The notes below the pieces were generated by a model, which saw only the letters and a list, made by a program, of their open reading frames with translations, searched no databases and was not told where the DNA came from. Shown here piece after piece: positions 1-6,553 of a DNA stretch of 7,547 bases. This stretch comes from Synergistaceae bacterium (GTDB taxonomy: Bacteria; Synergistota; Synergistia; Synergistales; Aminobacteriaceae). The stretch spans positions 1 through 7,547 of the forward strand of contig JAFRSL010000254.1 of the NCBI GenBank assembly GCA_017427625.1, given 5' to 3'. The position numbers and the translations under genes were made by a program. Each line of letters starts with the position of its first letter. The first letter of the stretch is position 1.

Positions 1-1327
1 CGCGCTTGTAATCTCCGCCTTTGACTAGAACATCGGGCTGAATGGTCTTGATGAGTTCAAGCGGCGTATCTTCCTCGAAAATCACAACGTAGTCAACAAA
101 ACCCAAAGCACAAAGAACTTCCGCTCTGTCAACCTGAGAATTTATCGGACGAGTCTCACCCTTCAGCCTCTTCACCGAAGCGTCGCTGTTTAGTCCAACA
201 ACAAGAACTTCACCGAGTTTTGCAGCTTCCCTGAGATATTTGACATGCCCGGCATGAAGAATATCGAAGCAGCCGTTAGTGAATACCACAATTTGTTCTT
301 CGTGAGTCTTTCTGAACTCTTTGAGGGCTTTGCCGCTTAGTATTTTCTGACCGACATGAACGGCTTTCCTGCTCAAAGCACTCCTGATTTCCCGCCAGTA
401 AACCAGAGAAGTTCCGACTTTCGAGACTTGAATCCCTGCTGCAGTGTTGGCAATGTCGACACACTCTTTCATGTCGAAGCCATTGACCATGCAAGCCGCA
501 AGATAAGCTATCGTTGTGTCTCCTGCGCCGGTAACGTCAAATACTTCCTGAGCTACGGACTTGATGAAGTACGATGAATTTTCACCGGCCAGAACCATTC
601 CACGAGAGCCGCAAGTCGCAAGAACGTATTTGTGATGACCCTTTTCCCGCAGGAAATTCGCAGCCTCAATTATCTCGTTGTCACTGACTGGATTCAGTCC
701 TGTGAGAATTTTGAGTTCGTTGAGATTGGGCTTGAGGAGTAATGCGTCATTATATTTCTCACTCTTTTGGTCTTTGACATCAACGATTACTGGAATATTG
801 TTCTCGTTTGCCATCTTTATGACGCCTTGAGTAAATTCAAACGTCAACAAACCTTTCAAGTAGTCAGACAAAAGAATCAAGTCAAACGTCTTGATTCCTT
901 CACGTAGCATTGAGAGCATTCTTTCACACAAATAAGCACTGATTGGCGAAGAATCTTCAACGTCCATTCTGATTACCTGCTGATTGTTCCCCGCAAGAAA
1001 ACGGGTCTTAACTGTCGTGTTTCTGTCATCGAGCCTAACCAGTAAATCCGAACTAATCCCCATTCTCTCTAATTTCTCAATGAGTTCATCACCAACGGAG
1101 TCATTACCTATTATGGACATTACTGAGACGTCCTGTTCAGCGGCATTCAAGTTTGCTGCAACGTTAGCTGCTCCGCCGAGGACACTGCGTTCTTTAGACT
1201 TTTTGAACACAGGTACAGGAGCTTCGGGTGAAATTCTATTTATGTCGCCGGTGAAATAAGTGTCGAGCATAATATCTCCGATAACAAGAATTTTCCCCGC
1301 ATTGATGTTATTCAGTGAACCTGCCAA
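1..1327 (-). CDS. hldE: Bifunctional heptose-7-phosphate kinase / heptose-1-phosphate adenylyltransferase (3' end off window)
   Basis: HldE (RfaE) makes ADP-heptose for the LPS inner core in the cytoplasm. It phosphorylates D-glycero-beta-D-manno-heptose 7-phosphate at C1 and, after GmhB, adenylylates heptose 1-phosphate. The N-terminal PfkB/ribokinase domain (about residues 10-315) shows the GDIMLD opening (17-22), RISPEAPVP, and the anion-hole/catalytic DVTGAGD motif (264-270, D270 as base). The C-terminal cytidylyltransferase-fold domain begins near 344 with FTNGCFDIL and the HAGH nucleotide-binding motif (358-361), and reaches VKGGDYKR at the window edge. I read the whole frame and found no internal stop; 442 codons are present, so about 30 residues are missing compared with the usual ~475. 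The start is a TTG with GGAGGAGG nine bases upstream. The first in-frame ATG (1270) would delete the conserved GD motif. Both domains are fused, as in enterobacteria, rather than split into HldA and HldC. Confidence 0.95.
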   Translation of the reverse strand, partial: MAGSLNNINAGKILVIGDIMLDTYFTGDINRISPEAPVPVFKKSKERSVLGGAANVAANLNAAEQDVSVMSIIGNDSVGDELIEKLERMGISSDLLVRLDDRNTTVKTRFLAGNNQQVIRMDVEDSSPISAYLCERMLSMLREGIKTFDLILLSDYLKGLLTFEFTQGVIKMANENNIPVIVDVKDQKSEKYNDALLLKPNLNELKILTGLNPVSDNEIIEAANFLREKGHHKYVLATCGSRGMVLAGENSSYFIKSVAQEVFDVTGAGDTTIAYLAACMVNGFDMKECVDIANTAAGIQVSKVGTSLVYWREIRSALSRKAVHVGQKILSGKALKEFRKTHEEQIVVFTNGCFDILHAGHVKYLREAAKLGEVLVVGLNSDASVKRLKGETRPINSQVDRAEVLCALGFVDYVVIFEEDTPLELIKTIQPDVLVKGGDYKR

Positions 1328-1336
1328 AACTCTAAG

Positions 1337-1344
1337 CCTCCTCC
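1337..1344 (-). promoter_or_regulatory. Strong Shine-Dalgarno site for hldE
   Basis: On the minus strand the sequence reads GGAGGAGG, nine bases before the TTG at 1327-1325. No in-frame ATG lies near it, so this site decides the TTG start. A four-codon reading frame (ATG GAG GAG GCT TAG, 1346-1332) overlaps the site in another frame, but nothing shows that it is translated. Confidence 0.7.
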
Positions 1345-1374
1345 ATGAAAAATTATCTATTATTACTCCGATTT

Positions 1375-1414
1375 ATTATAAATCAGAAATAAAAATATCT
1401 CATGCTAGATTATA
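1375..1414 (-). promoter_or_regulatory. Possible hldE promoter region (two TATAAT boxes)
   Basis: The 89-bp gap between the uvrB fragment and hldE is very AT-rich. On the minus strand it holds two exact TATAAT hexamers, at 1380-1375 and 1414-1409. Initiation from the first would give a leader of roughly 40 nt, and from the second about 75 nt. Neither has a recognisable TTGACA-like box 16-18 bp upstream, so this is suggestive only. AT-rich DNA yields such hexamers by chance. The alternative is read-through from the uvrB promoter. Confidence 0.3.
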
Positions 1415-1416
1415 TC

Positions 1417-1770
1417 CTAGATTGAGGCGTCCTTCTCGATGTATGTATCACTCTGAGGGATATAGGCTTCGGGCTGATAGTAGTCGTAATAGCTCACGAA
1501 ATATTTTACGGCGTTTTCGGGGAAGAACGCTTTGAACTCGCTGTAGAGCTGCGCGGCAAGTGTCTTATTGTGAGCGAGGATTAAGGCAGGGCGGTCGAGA
1601 TTAGCGATCACGTTTGCGACTGTGAAGGTCTTTCCGCTTCCCGTAACTCCCTTGAGGGTCTGGAATCTGTTCCCGGCCATGATACTACGGGTGAGTGAGT
1701 CTATGGCTTGAGGCTGGTCTCCTGCAGGCGGCCACTGCGAATATAGTACGAAATGTTTTGACTTCTTCAT
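1417..1770 (-). pseudogene. uvrB: Truncated uvrB, N-terminal 117 codons only
   Basis: UvrB is the damage-verification helicase of UvrABC nucleotide excision repair, normally about 660 residues. Here only the start of domain 1a survives: the PAGDQPQAI nucleotide-binding segment (15-23), Walker A GVTGSGKT (41-48), [12 protein letters not shown] (65-76), and the beta-hairpin run starting at [10 protein letters not shown] (94-103). The frame then meets TAG right after EKDASI. Family members continue there with a conserved NDEIDRLRHSA-type segment, and neither that nor anything UvrB-like follows in any frame up to hldE. Helicase motifs II-VI, the UvrA-binding domain and the UvrC-binding tail are all missing, so a repair role is excluded. 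No other lesion is visible in the 117 codons, which suggests a recent break, a rearrangement, or an assembly join. The start is ATG with a weak AAGGGA ten bases upstream. Confidence 0.85.
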
Positions 1771-1806
1771 TTTAAGATTGTCCCTTCATGCTTTGAGTCT
1801 GTGAAT

Positions 1807-1812
1807 ATTATA
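1807..1812 (-). promoter_or_regulatory. Possible -10 box for the uvrB fragment
   Basis: The minus strand reads TATAAT from 1812 to 1807, about 37 bp before the uvrB ATG. The surrounding TATTATAATA is nearly palindromic, so a TATAAT is also present on the plus strand at 1809-1814. No good -35 hexamer lies 16-18 bp away; the best option, ATGTGA at 1834-1829, matches three of six and falls inside the TGTGA/TCACA inverted repeat. Confidence 0.35.
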
Positions 1813-1819
1813 ATAGGGC

Positions 1820-1833
1820 TGTGATTTTTCACA
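1820..1833. repeat. Perfect inverted repeat TGTGA-N4-TCACA, candidate operator
   Basis: The sequence TGTGA TTTT TCACA is a perfect 5-bp inverted repeat around a 4-base spacer. It sits in the divergent region between the uvrB fragment and cheV. Its half-sites equal those of a CRP site, but CRP uses a 6-bp spacer and FNR uses TTGAT-N4-ATCAA, so this is not a textbook match to either. Its centre (1826.5) lies about 41.5 bp upstream of the start point predicted from the extended -10 at 1853-1861, the class II activator position. A small RNA hairpin is an alternative reading if transcription starts further upstream. Confidence 0.45.
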
Positions 1834-1852
1834 TAATACCCCGCATGAAATG

Positions 1853-1861
1853 TGGTAATAT
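1853..1861 (+). promoter_or_regulatory. Possible extended -10 promoter for the cheV operon
   Basis: TGG-TAATAT forms an extended -10 (TG at 1853-1854, hexamer 1856-1861, four of six matches to TATAAT). The hexamer 17 bp upstream, ATAATA, is a poor -35, which fits an activator-dependent or extended -10 promoter. Transcription would start near 1868 and leave a leader of about 49 nt. This is a pattern call without experimental support. Confidence 0.35.
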
Positions 1862-1916
1862 ATAGCGACATGTCAGCTTTGTTATTTTCACCCGAAAGCG
1901 GAGGCCTTAATCAGAA

Positions 1917-2852
1917 ATGCAGGAAGTCAAAAAAGTTACCACTGAAGCCGGGACTAATGAATGGCAGCTAGTCGTCTTTGTGCTCGGCGATCAGTCTTTC
2001 GCAATCAACGTTGACAAAACAAGGGAGATATTACGCTGGCCCGGCGTCCGTTCAATTCCAGACGCACCTGTCGCACTAATCGGAATCACGTCGGTTCGCG
2101 GCGAAGTTCTTCCTATGGTTGACCTGAGAATATTTCTCGGTATTCCCCCAGTTACCCCAATGGAGCAGAGCAAAGTCATCATAGCTGAGTTCAACGAGGT
2201 GAAACTCGGCTTTGTTGTTGACGCTGTAGAGAGAATATACAGAATCAAATCCGAAGACCTCGACGCAAGCATGACAGGGAAATATCTCGGCGACTGGATA
2301 CTCTATGTCATAAAGCGCGACTCACGCAACGTCCTTCTCCTCGACTATGAGGCAATCGTCCAGACAATAAGCCCGCAGCTCGTAATCCAGCATTCAGGAG
2401 ACCCGGGCAAGGCAGTCGCAATGATGGAAGGCGTTGGACACCCCGGCGACTATCACATCATCGTCGCGGAAGACTCGCCGTTAATCCGTAAGCAGGTCGA
2501 GGACGCACTTATGGCAAGCGGTTTCACTGACCTTCACATCTGCCCAGACGGTAAGGTTGCTTATGATGCTATCGTCGGAGCGAATGAACACTGCGATCTC
2601 CTCATTACGGACGTTGAGATGCCGAGACTTGACGGTCTCACACTGACGAGGCGCATAAAGGAGAATCCTGAGACGAAGAATATTCCGATAATAGTATTCT
2701 CATCGATAATGGCCAACGACATTAAGAACAAGGCCGCAAGTGTAGGAGCAAATTATCAGGTAACGAAGCCCGAAATCACGATGCTTGTTGAGTGCGTCGT
2801 CAAGGTAATCCGTGAGAAGCAGGAACGTGAAGCAACGGAGGCAGCAAGCTGA
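1917..2852 (+). CDS. cheV: Chemotaxis coupling protein CheV (CheW domain plus response-regulator receiver)
   Basis: CheV links chemoreceptors to the CheA kinase through its CheW-like domain. Its receiver domain takes phosphate from CheA and tunes adaptation of the array. The 311-residue length is typical. The CheW domain spans about 15-155, with the IPDAP/SVRGEVLPMVDLR signature (47-71) and LGFVVDAVERI (97-107). The receiver spans about 178-300, with acidic pocket E185-D186, phospho-acceptor D232 in ITDVEMPRLDG, hydroxyl residue S262 and K284 in TKPE. All residues needed for phosphotransfer are present. ATG 1917 is the first possible start because an in-frame TAA lies at 1908. GGAGG lies 12 bases upstream, longer than ideal. 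No other che gene or receptor is in the window, and the gene heads a tightly packed run ending at 6545. Confidence 0.95.
   Translation: MQEVKKVTTEAGTNEWQLVVFVLGDQSFAINVDKTREILRWPGVRSIPDAPVALIGITSVRGEVLPMVDLRIFLGIPPVTPMEQSKVIIAEFNEVKLGFVVDAVERIYRIKSEDLDASMTGKYLGDWILYVIKRDSRNVLLLDYEAIVQTISPQLVIQHSGDPGKAVAMMEGVGHPGDYHIIVAEDSPLIRKQVEDALMASGFTDLHICPDGKVAYDAIVGANEHCDLLITDVEMPRLDGLTLTRRIKENPETKNIPIIVFSSIMANDIKNKAASVGANYQVTKPEITMLVECVVKVIREKQEREATEAAS
2837..2841 (+). promoter_or_regulatory. Shine-Dalgarno site pointing to a CTG start
   Basis: GGAGG lies inside the last codons of cheV, seven bases before a CTG (2849-2851) that overlaps the cheV TGA stop (2850-2852). The conventional candidate, TTG at 2870, has no purine-rich site in front of it. 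The arrangement resembles an ATGA-type coupling junction with CTG in place of ATG. Confidence 0.45.
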
Positions 2853-3550
2853 TAAAAACACAATCTATATTGCCATTCTGGAACTCTGAGCTTTATGTGG
2901 AGGTGTCTCCGTGTTTTCCGTTTGGGAAGGATTATCAGCTCGTATCAGTGAACAGATTTCATGACCCTATCCTGAGGAGCATAGCTGGGTCATGCCTTGA
3001 TTTGGACAGCGAATTTTTCTTCATGGCCTCGCCCAGCACCGGCTGTGTTGGAAATCTTCCGCGTGAAAACTTCTTCAGGTATCAGCCCGATGGCGCGTTC
3101 AATCTGGGTTTTCTCATGATTCTTGGGTACTCGGAGAAAGTCGAGAAGGCTGTAATTGTTTCGCTGAAGTTAATGATGGAGGAAAAGAGCGGCCTAAGCG
3201 CGGGGATTACTACGTGTTCAATATGGTCTCGCGGAATCTTTGAGGGGAATGCGAAGGTTATCGCTATTGCTGGAGATGATCCATTCTTTGACGGCTCGAA
3301 GTATCTCTATGTATTTGCGCGCGTCCTTCTTGACGTGAGGAAGTATTGGGGTACACCGGGGCAGTCATATTATGCTGAGAAGTTCGGGTATGAAAGGTTC
3401 TTTATGCGATGGGAGAACGATAGTCCTTACGACATGGCCGCAAGCAGTACGATAGCAGAGTTTGAGCTTGACACAACGAGGGAGATAGTAGGCGGGTCAT
3501 CAAGAGAGGATTTTCCGCCGTTTATGGGTGCGGCAGTTAGCATACAATAA
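2849..3550 (+). CDS. Conserved-looking protein of unknown function
   Basis: I do not recognise this protein. It is soluble: no signal peptide and no membrane segment. It is rich in Phe, Tyr and Trp, including LPFWNSELYVEV near the N-terminus, a DSEFFFMASPSTG stretch, GAFNLGFLMILGYSEKVEKAV, GDDPFFDGSKYLYVFARVLLDVRKYWGTPG, and a C-terminal EDFPPFMGAAV. The pattern of alternating hydrophobic strands and helices suggests one globular domain. I chose CTG 2849 (233 residues) because of the GGAGG at 7 nt and the overlap with the cheV stop. The next ordinary start is TTG 2870 (226 residues), which lacks a ribosome site; an in-frame stop at 2828 rules out anything longer. It lies between cheV and rpoD, 12 nt before rpoD, so it is almost certainly co-transcribed. 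A role in chemotaxis or sigma-factor control would be speculation. Confidence 0.8.
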   Translation: MIKTQSILPFWNSELYVEVSPCFPFGKDYQLVSVNRFHDPILRSIAGSCLDLDSEFFFMASPSTGCVGNLPRENFFRYQPDGAFNLGFLMILGYSEKVEKAVIVSLKLMMEEKSGLSAGITTCSIWSRGIFEGNAKVIAIAGDDPFFDGSKYLYVFARVLLDVRKYWGTPGQSYYAEKFGYERFFMRWENDSPYDMAASSTIAEFELDTTREIVGGSSREDFPPFMGAAVSIQ

Positions 3551-3562
3551 GGAAGTGTTGAA

Positions 3563-4726
3563 ATGGCCAAAAAGACAGAGAAAGATACAAAGAAGCCCGC
3601 AGAAGATACTAAGAAAGCTACTGCATCAACAGGAAGTAATACAAACGAGAAGAGAAGCGGCAGTGTTGCCAGCCTTTTGGACGAAGGAAGCAGCAGAGGA
3701 TATGTTACTCACGACGACATAGAGCGTCATCTTCCTTCTGAGAGTTGGGATGCTGACACACTGGACAGGATATTCACGAACCTTCAGGAGATGGGTATTG
3801 ATGTTGTCGACAAATCAGAAATCGACAAGATGCCCCAGCAGAATGATGCCCGCGAGGAATTTATCCCAACAGTTGACAGCGAGATGGGGAAACTCGATGA
3901 CATTCCCCTTACTGACCCAGTTAGAATGTACCTCCGCGAAATCGGAAAAGTCTCCCTGCTTACGGCGGCTGAGGAAGTTGAACTCGCAAAGAAGATGGAG
4001 AACGGAGACACTGAGGCTAAGAAGCGTCTCATTGATGCGAACCTGAGGCTAGTCGTTAGCATTGCGAAGAAGTACATCGGGAGGGGAATGCTTTTCCTTG
4101 ACTTAATACAGGAGGGTAATCTCGGACTAATCCGCGCTGTTGAGAAATTCGATTACCGTCGAGGCTTCAAGTTCAGCACATACGCGACATGGTGGATAAG
4201 GCAGGCTATAACTAGGGCGATTGCTGACCAAGCTAGGACTATTAGAGTACCCGTTCACATGGTTGAGACGATCAATAAGATGGTTAGGATGTCGAGGCTT
4301 CTCGTTCAGGAATTGGGACGTGAGCCTACCGATGAGGAAATCGCCAACAAGATGGGAATCGAGCCTTCACGTGTCGAGGAGATACGGAGGATTTCGCAGC
4401 TCCCTGTATCGCTTGAGACCCCGATCGGCGAGGAGGAAGACTCACAGCTCGGCGACTTCATAGAGGATCATGAGCTTCCAAGTCCTGATGAGGCTGCGGC
4501 GGGTCATCTGCTTCATGAGCAGATTGAGGAAATGCTCTCGGCACTATCTGAGCGGGAACGTGAGGTGCTTCACTTCAGGTTCGGGCTTGAGGACGGACAC
4601 TCGTACACTCTTGAGGAGGTCGGCAAGAAGTTCAACGTAACACGAGAGAGGATACGTCAGATTGAGGCAAAGGCACTTCGTAAACTTCGCCAGCCTAGCA
4701 AGAAGCTGAAGGATTTTCTTGACTGA
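3563..4726 (+). CDS. rpoD: RNA polymerase primary sigma factor (sigma-70 / SigA)
   Basis: This is the housekeeping sigma factor that directs RNA polymerase to -35/-10 promoters. At 387 residues it is the short form, like SigA, without the large insertion of E. coli RpoD. After a low-complexity Lys/Thr/Glu tail (1-30) come region 1.1 (about 33-85), region 1.2 with [11 protein letters not shown] (118-127), region 2 with [16 protein letters not shown] (156-171), [20 protein letters not shown] (178-197) and the -10-recognition/melting segment [17 protein letters not shown] (204-220), region 3 (about 234-310), and region 4 with [15 protein letters not shown] (328-342) and the -35-binding helix-turn-helix [18 protein letters not shown] (359-376). 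Region 1.1 marks it as a primary rather than an alternative sigma. ATG 3563 has GGAAG seven bases upstream. The common partner dnaG is not next to it; it follows cheV and an unknown gene instead. Confidence 0.97.
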   Translation: MAKKTEKDTKKPAEDTKKATASTGSNTNEKRSGSVASLLDEGSSRGYVTHDDIERHLPSESWDADTLDRIFTNLQEMGIDVVDKSEIDKMPQQNDAREEFIPTVDSEMGKLDDIPLTDPVRMYLREIGKVSLLTAAEEVELAKKMENGDTEAKKRLIDANLRLVVSIAKKYIGRGMLFLDLIQEGNLGLIRAVEKFDYRRGFKFSTYATWWIRQAITRAIADQARTIRVPVHMVETINKMVRMSRLLVQELGREPTDEEIANKMGIEPSRVEEIRRISQLPVSLETPIGEEEDSQLGDFIEDHELPSPDEAAAGHLLHEQIEEMLSALSEREREVLHFRFGLEDGHSYTLEEVGKKFNVTRERIRQIEAKALRKLRQPSKKLKDFLD

Positions 4727-4737
4727 GGAAGGCTGAG

Positions 4738-5820
4738 ATGTCAACCAAAAGTTTCATGAACACCGTGAAGAATGCAAGGCGCGGGGTCTCTCTTGCAAAG
4801 AAAGTTCATTACAGGCTCGCATTTGTTGTTGCGGGACTTGTGGGGCTTCTCTGCGTTAGTGCATTCTTTGTTTGGTGGCAGGAGAAGGGATTCAAAGGGT
4901 CATACCTTGATGCGCTGTGGACGATAATGTTCACGCTTATAGGGCAGGGCGAATTTGCGTCCTACCCTCACACATTCAGCGGGAAGATAATAGTATTCTT
5001 CATATCAATATTCGGCGTTGCGATTCTTGGAGTTGTATTCGCCGAAGTTATGCAGCGGATAATCAACAGCAAGATAAAGCAGTTAATAGGGGAGATGATG
5101 GGGATAAACACATGCAAGTTTGAAGGCCATGTTCTAGTTTGCGGGTGGAACGCTAAGGCCGTATACATTCTGCGCGAACTTCTGGCTTCAGGAACTCAGG
5201 CGGCACTAATCGCGAAGGAGAGGCCCGATAATCTGGACAGCAACGTATTCTTCATACAGGGAAACCCGTCGGAACGTGATACTCTGATACGCGGGGGAAT
5301 ACAAAAAGCACAGAGCGCGATAATCCTTAAAGACCCGAATTTCGGCGAGGACGATTCGCACTCGATACTAACGGCATTGGCTGTTGAGGACACTGCGCCC
5401 GATGTCTACACAGTGATGGAACTATACAATCCTGACAACGAACGTTACGCAAGGTACGCGCATGTTGACGACATACTGTACTCGGACAGCCTTGTCGCTA
5501 ATATAACGGCCATGTGTACGCAGAACGAAGGAATCTCGCCGTTCATTCGGGATATTCTTTCGTCGGCTGATGACGGACACAGCTTCGCGGCGTTTGATGT
5601 TCCTGAGGAATACAAGGGAAGGACAATCCGTGATATGTTCGACTACCTCAAGAGCGAGGGCGGACTTCCTGTTGGTGTGATCACGCCTCCTACTGCGGCG
5701 GGGCATATTCCGTCGTCGGAATGGATCTCGCAGGTCAATCCTCCTGAGGACATGACGATAACGCTACCGATGAAGGTCGTGTGCATCGTTAAGGACAGCG
5801 GGGGACGTAAGGACTCGTAA
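4738..5820 (+). CDS. Two-TM ion channel with cytoplasmic RCK/TrkA-N domain and non-canonical filter
   Basis: The 360-residue layout is that of MthK/Kch-type ligand-gated K+ channels: cytoplasmic N-terminus, TM1 (about 26-47), pore helix (57-66), filter, TM2 (about 83-105), then an RCK domain (128-260) opening with GHVLVCGWNAKA (130-141), and a degenerate RCK-C lobe (about 281-353). The GW(N/S) form of the nucleotide loop is like MthK rather than the dinucleotide-binding GxGxxG. The filter is the oddity: TLIGQGEF (66-73) stands where K+ channels have TVGYGD, so the signature Tyr is Gln and the Asp is Glu. Fold and topology are clear; K+ selectivity is not. The start is ATG with GAGGAAGG five bases upstream, 11 nt after rpoD, and the next gene begins 2 nt after the stop. 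The RCK domain implies gating by a cytosolic ligand such as a cation or nucleotide. Confidence 0.88.
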   Translation: MSTKSFMNTVKNARRGVSLAKKVHYRLAFVVAGLVGLLCVSAFFVWWQEKGFKGSYLDALWTIMFTLIGQGEFASYPHTFSGKIIVFFISIFGVAILGVVFAEVMQRIINSKIKQLIGEMMGINTCKFEGHVLVCGWNAKAVYILRELLASGTQAALIAKERPDNLDSNVFFIQGNPSERDTLIRGGIQKAQSAIILKDPNFGEDDSHSILTALAVEDTAPDVYTVMELYNPDNERYARYAHVDDILYSDSLVANITAMCTQNEGISPFIRDILSSADDGHSFAAFDVPEEYKGRTIRDMFDYLKSEGGLPVGVITPPTAAGHIPSSEWISQVNPPEDMTITLPMKVVCIVKDSGGRKDS

Positions 5821-5822
5821 TC

Positions 5823-6545
5823 ATGGAGAATAATCCAATTCCGAAAGAAGAACAGGATACTCTTGAGAAGTGGAGCGCGTACCGTGAAGCGGCAAGGGAA
5901 GAATACGAGTACGCCCACAGCAACGCCAATAGGCTGGACAATAAGGTGTATATACTTCTGGCAGCGTGCGCGTTTCTGTTTCCTTTGGTCTACCCCGTAA
6001 GGATCGAGGCAGCGGGAATAATGTCATCATGGCCGGAGGGAGTCTTGAAGGTGATACGACTCCTTCCTATGGGGTGTCTGTCTGCGGCTATAGTCATTCT
6101 GCTTTACGCGCTTAAGACTACGAATATTGCAAGAGTTGATGTGTACAATACTCTCGTGAAGGCAAAAGCTCGCAATGAGTCTGCTCTTGAAGTGGAAAAG
6201 AGATTCGCGTGGCTCTACGCTATCAGCAGAGTGGACGGAAAAGCCAGAGAGGACAGAAGGCACAAGATTACGGATATAGCGTTGATGCTGATAATTGCGT
6301 CAGTGGTGATATTGCTGACAACGGAAGTGATACAGCGGTACTACCCAGACATAAACAGAGGCGGTGAAGTGAGCATGAATATGGACAGGAGAACAGAAAT
6401 CTCCTCAGATGAAGCCGCGAATATGACAGCCGATGAGCTTATTGATTACGCTGTGAAGAACGGTGTAATGCTGAGAACACCGACAACCCGCGAACTCATG
6501 AGTAGCAAATACTTCCATTATCGCGGAGTAAACAGGAAAGATTAA
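5823..6545 (+). CDS. Three-TM membrane protein of unknown function
   Basis: I do not recognise a named family. The 240 residues begin with a charged, helical cytoplasmic segment (10-40, EKWSAYREAAREEYEYAH). Three hydrophobic segments follow at about 41-58, 78-98 and 150-170. A basic helical linker separates the second and third (99-149), and a polar tail follows (171-240). The amphipathic helix followed by a TM hairpin is loosely like SLATT-type membrane modules, but I see no diagnostic motif and do not claim it. ATG 5823 lies 2 nt after the channel stop, with AAGGA about nine bases upstream inside the channel gene, so translation is probably coupled and an accessory role to the channel is plausible. 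It is the last gene before the terminator. An ATG at residue 185 could start a 56-residue tail product, but nothing favours it. Confidence 0.75.
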   Translation: MENNPIPKEEQDTLEKWSAYREAAREEYEYAHSNANRLDNKVYILLAACAFLFPLVYPVRIEAAGIMSSWPEGVLKVIRLLPMGCLSAAIVILLYALKTTNIARVDVYNTLVKAKARNESALEVEKRFAWLYAISRVDGKAREDRRHKITDIALMLIIASVVILLTTEVIQRYYPDINRGGEVSMNMDRRTEISSDEAANMTADELIDYAVKNGVMLRTPTTRELMSSKYFHYRGVNRKD

Positions 6546-6553
6546 CCGTCAAC

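Noticed and set aside
1332..1346. Leader micro-ORF (ATG GAG GAG GCT TAG) before hldE
   Set aside because: It coincides with the GGAGGAGG ribosome site of hldE, which explains the codons, and it has no ribosome site of its own.
1271..1419. Frameshift explaining the early uvrB stop
   Set aside because: Reading the DNA after EKDASI in the other minus-strand frames gives no UvrB-like sequence, so a simple indel or single stop mutation does not restore the gene.
1417..1419. Recoding or read-through of the uvrB TAG
   Set aside because: The downstream codons meet another TAG within a few codons (at 1406-1404) and do not resemble UvrB.
984..1535. Two plus-strand 91-residue open frames end to end across the hldE start and uvrB fragment
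   Set aside because: They are antisense to hldE and uvrB, whose conserved motifs are unmistakable. The plus-strand products have no recognisable domain or ribosome site.
1820..1833. Canonical CRP or FNR site
   Set aside because: The half-sites look like CRP, but the spacer is 4 bp instead of 6, and they are not the TTGAT/ATCAA of FNR. Kept only as an unassigned inverted repeat.
4221..4463. Alternative-frame open frames within rpoD (also 3528-3722, 3750-4046, and minus 3784-4077)
   Set aside because: They are fully overlapped by conserved RpoD regions in the real frame and are shadows of its codon composition.
6375..6545. Separate small gene made of the C-terminal tail of the three-TM protein
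   Set aside because: It is in frame with the larger gene with no break. The internal ATG lacks a convincing ribosome site and the tail shows no independent domain.
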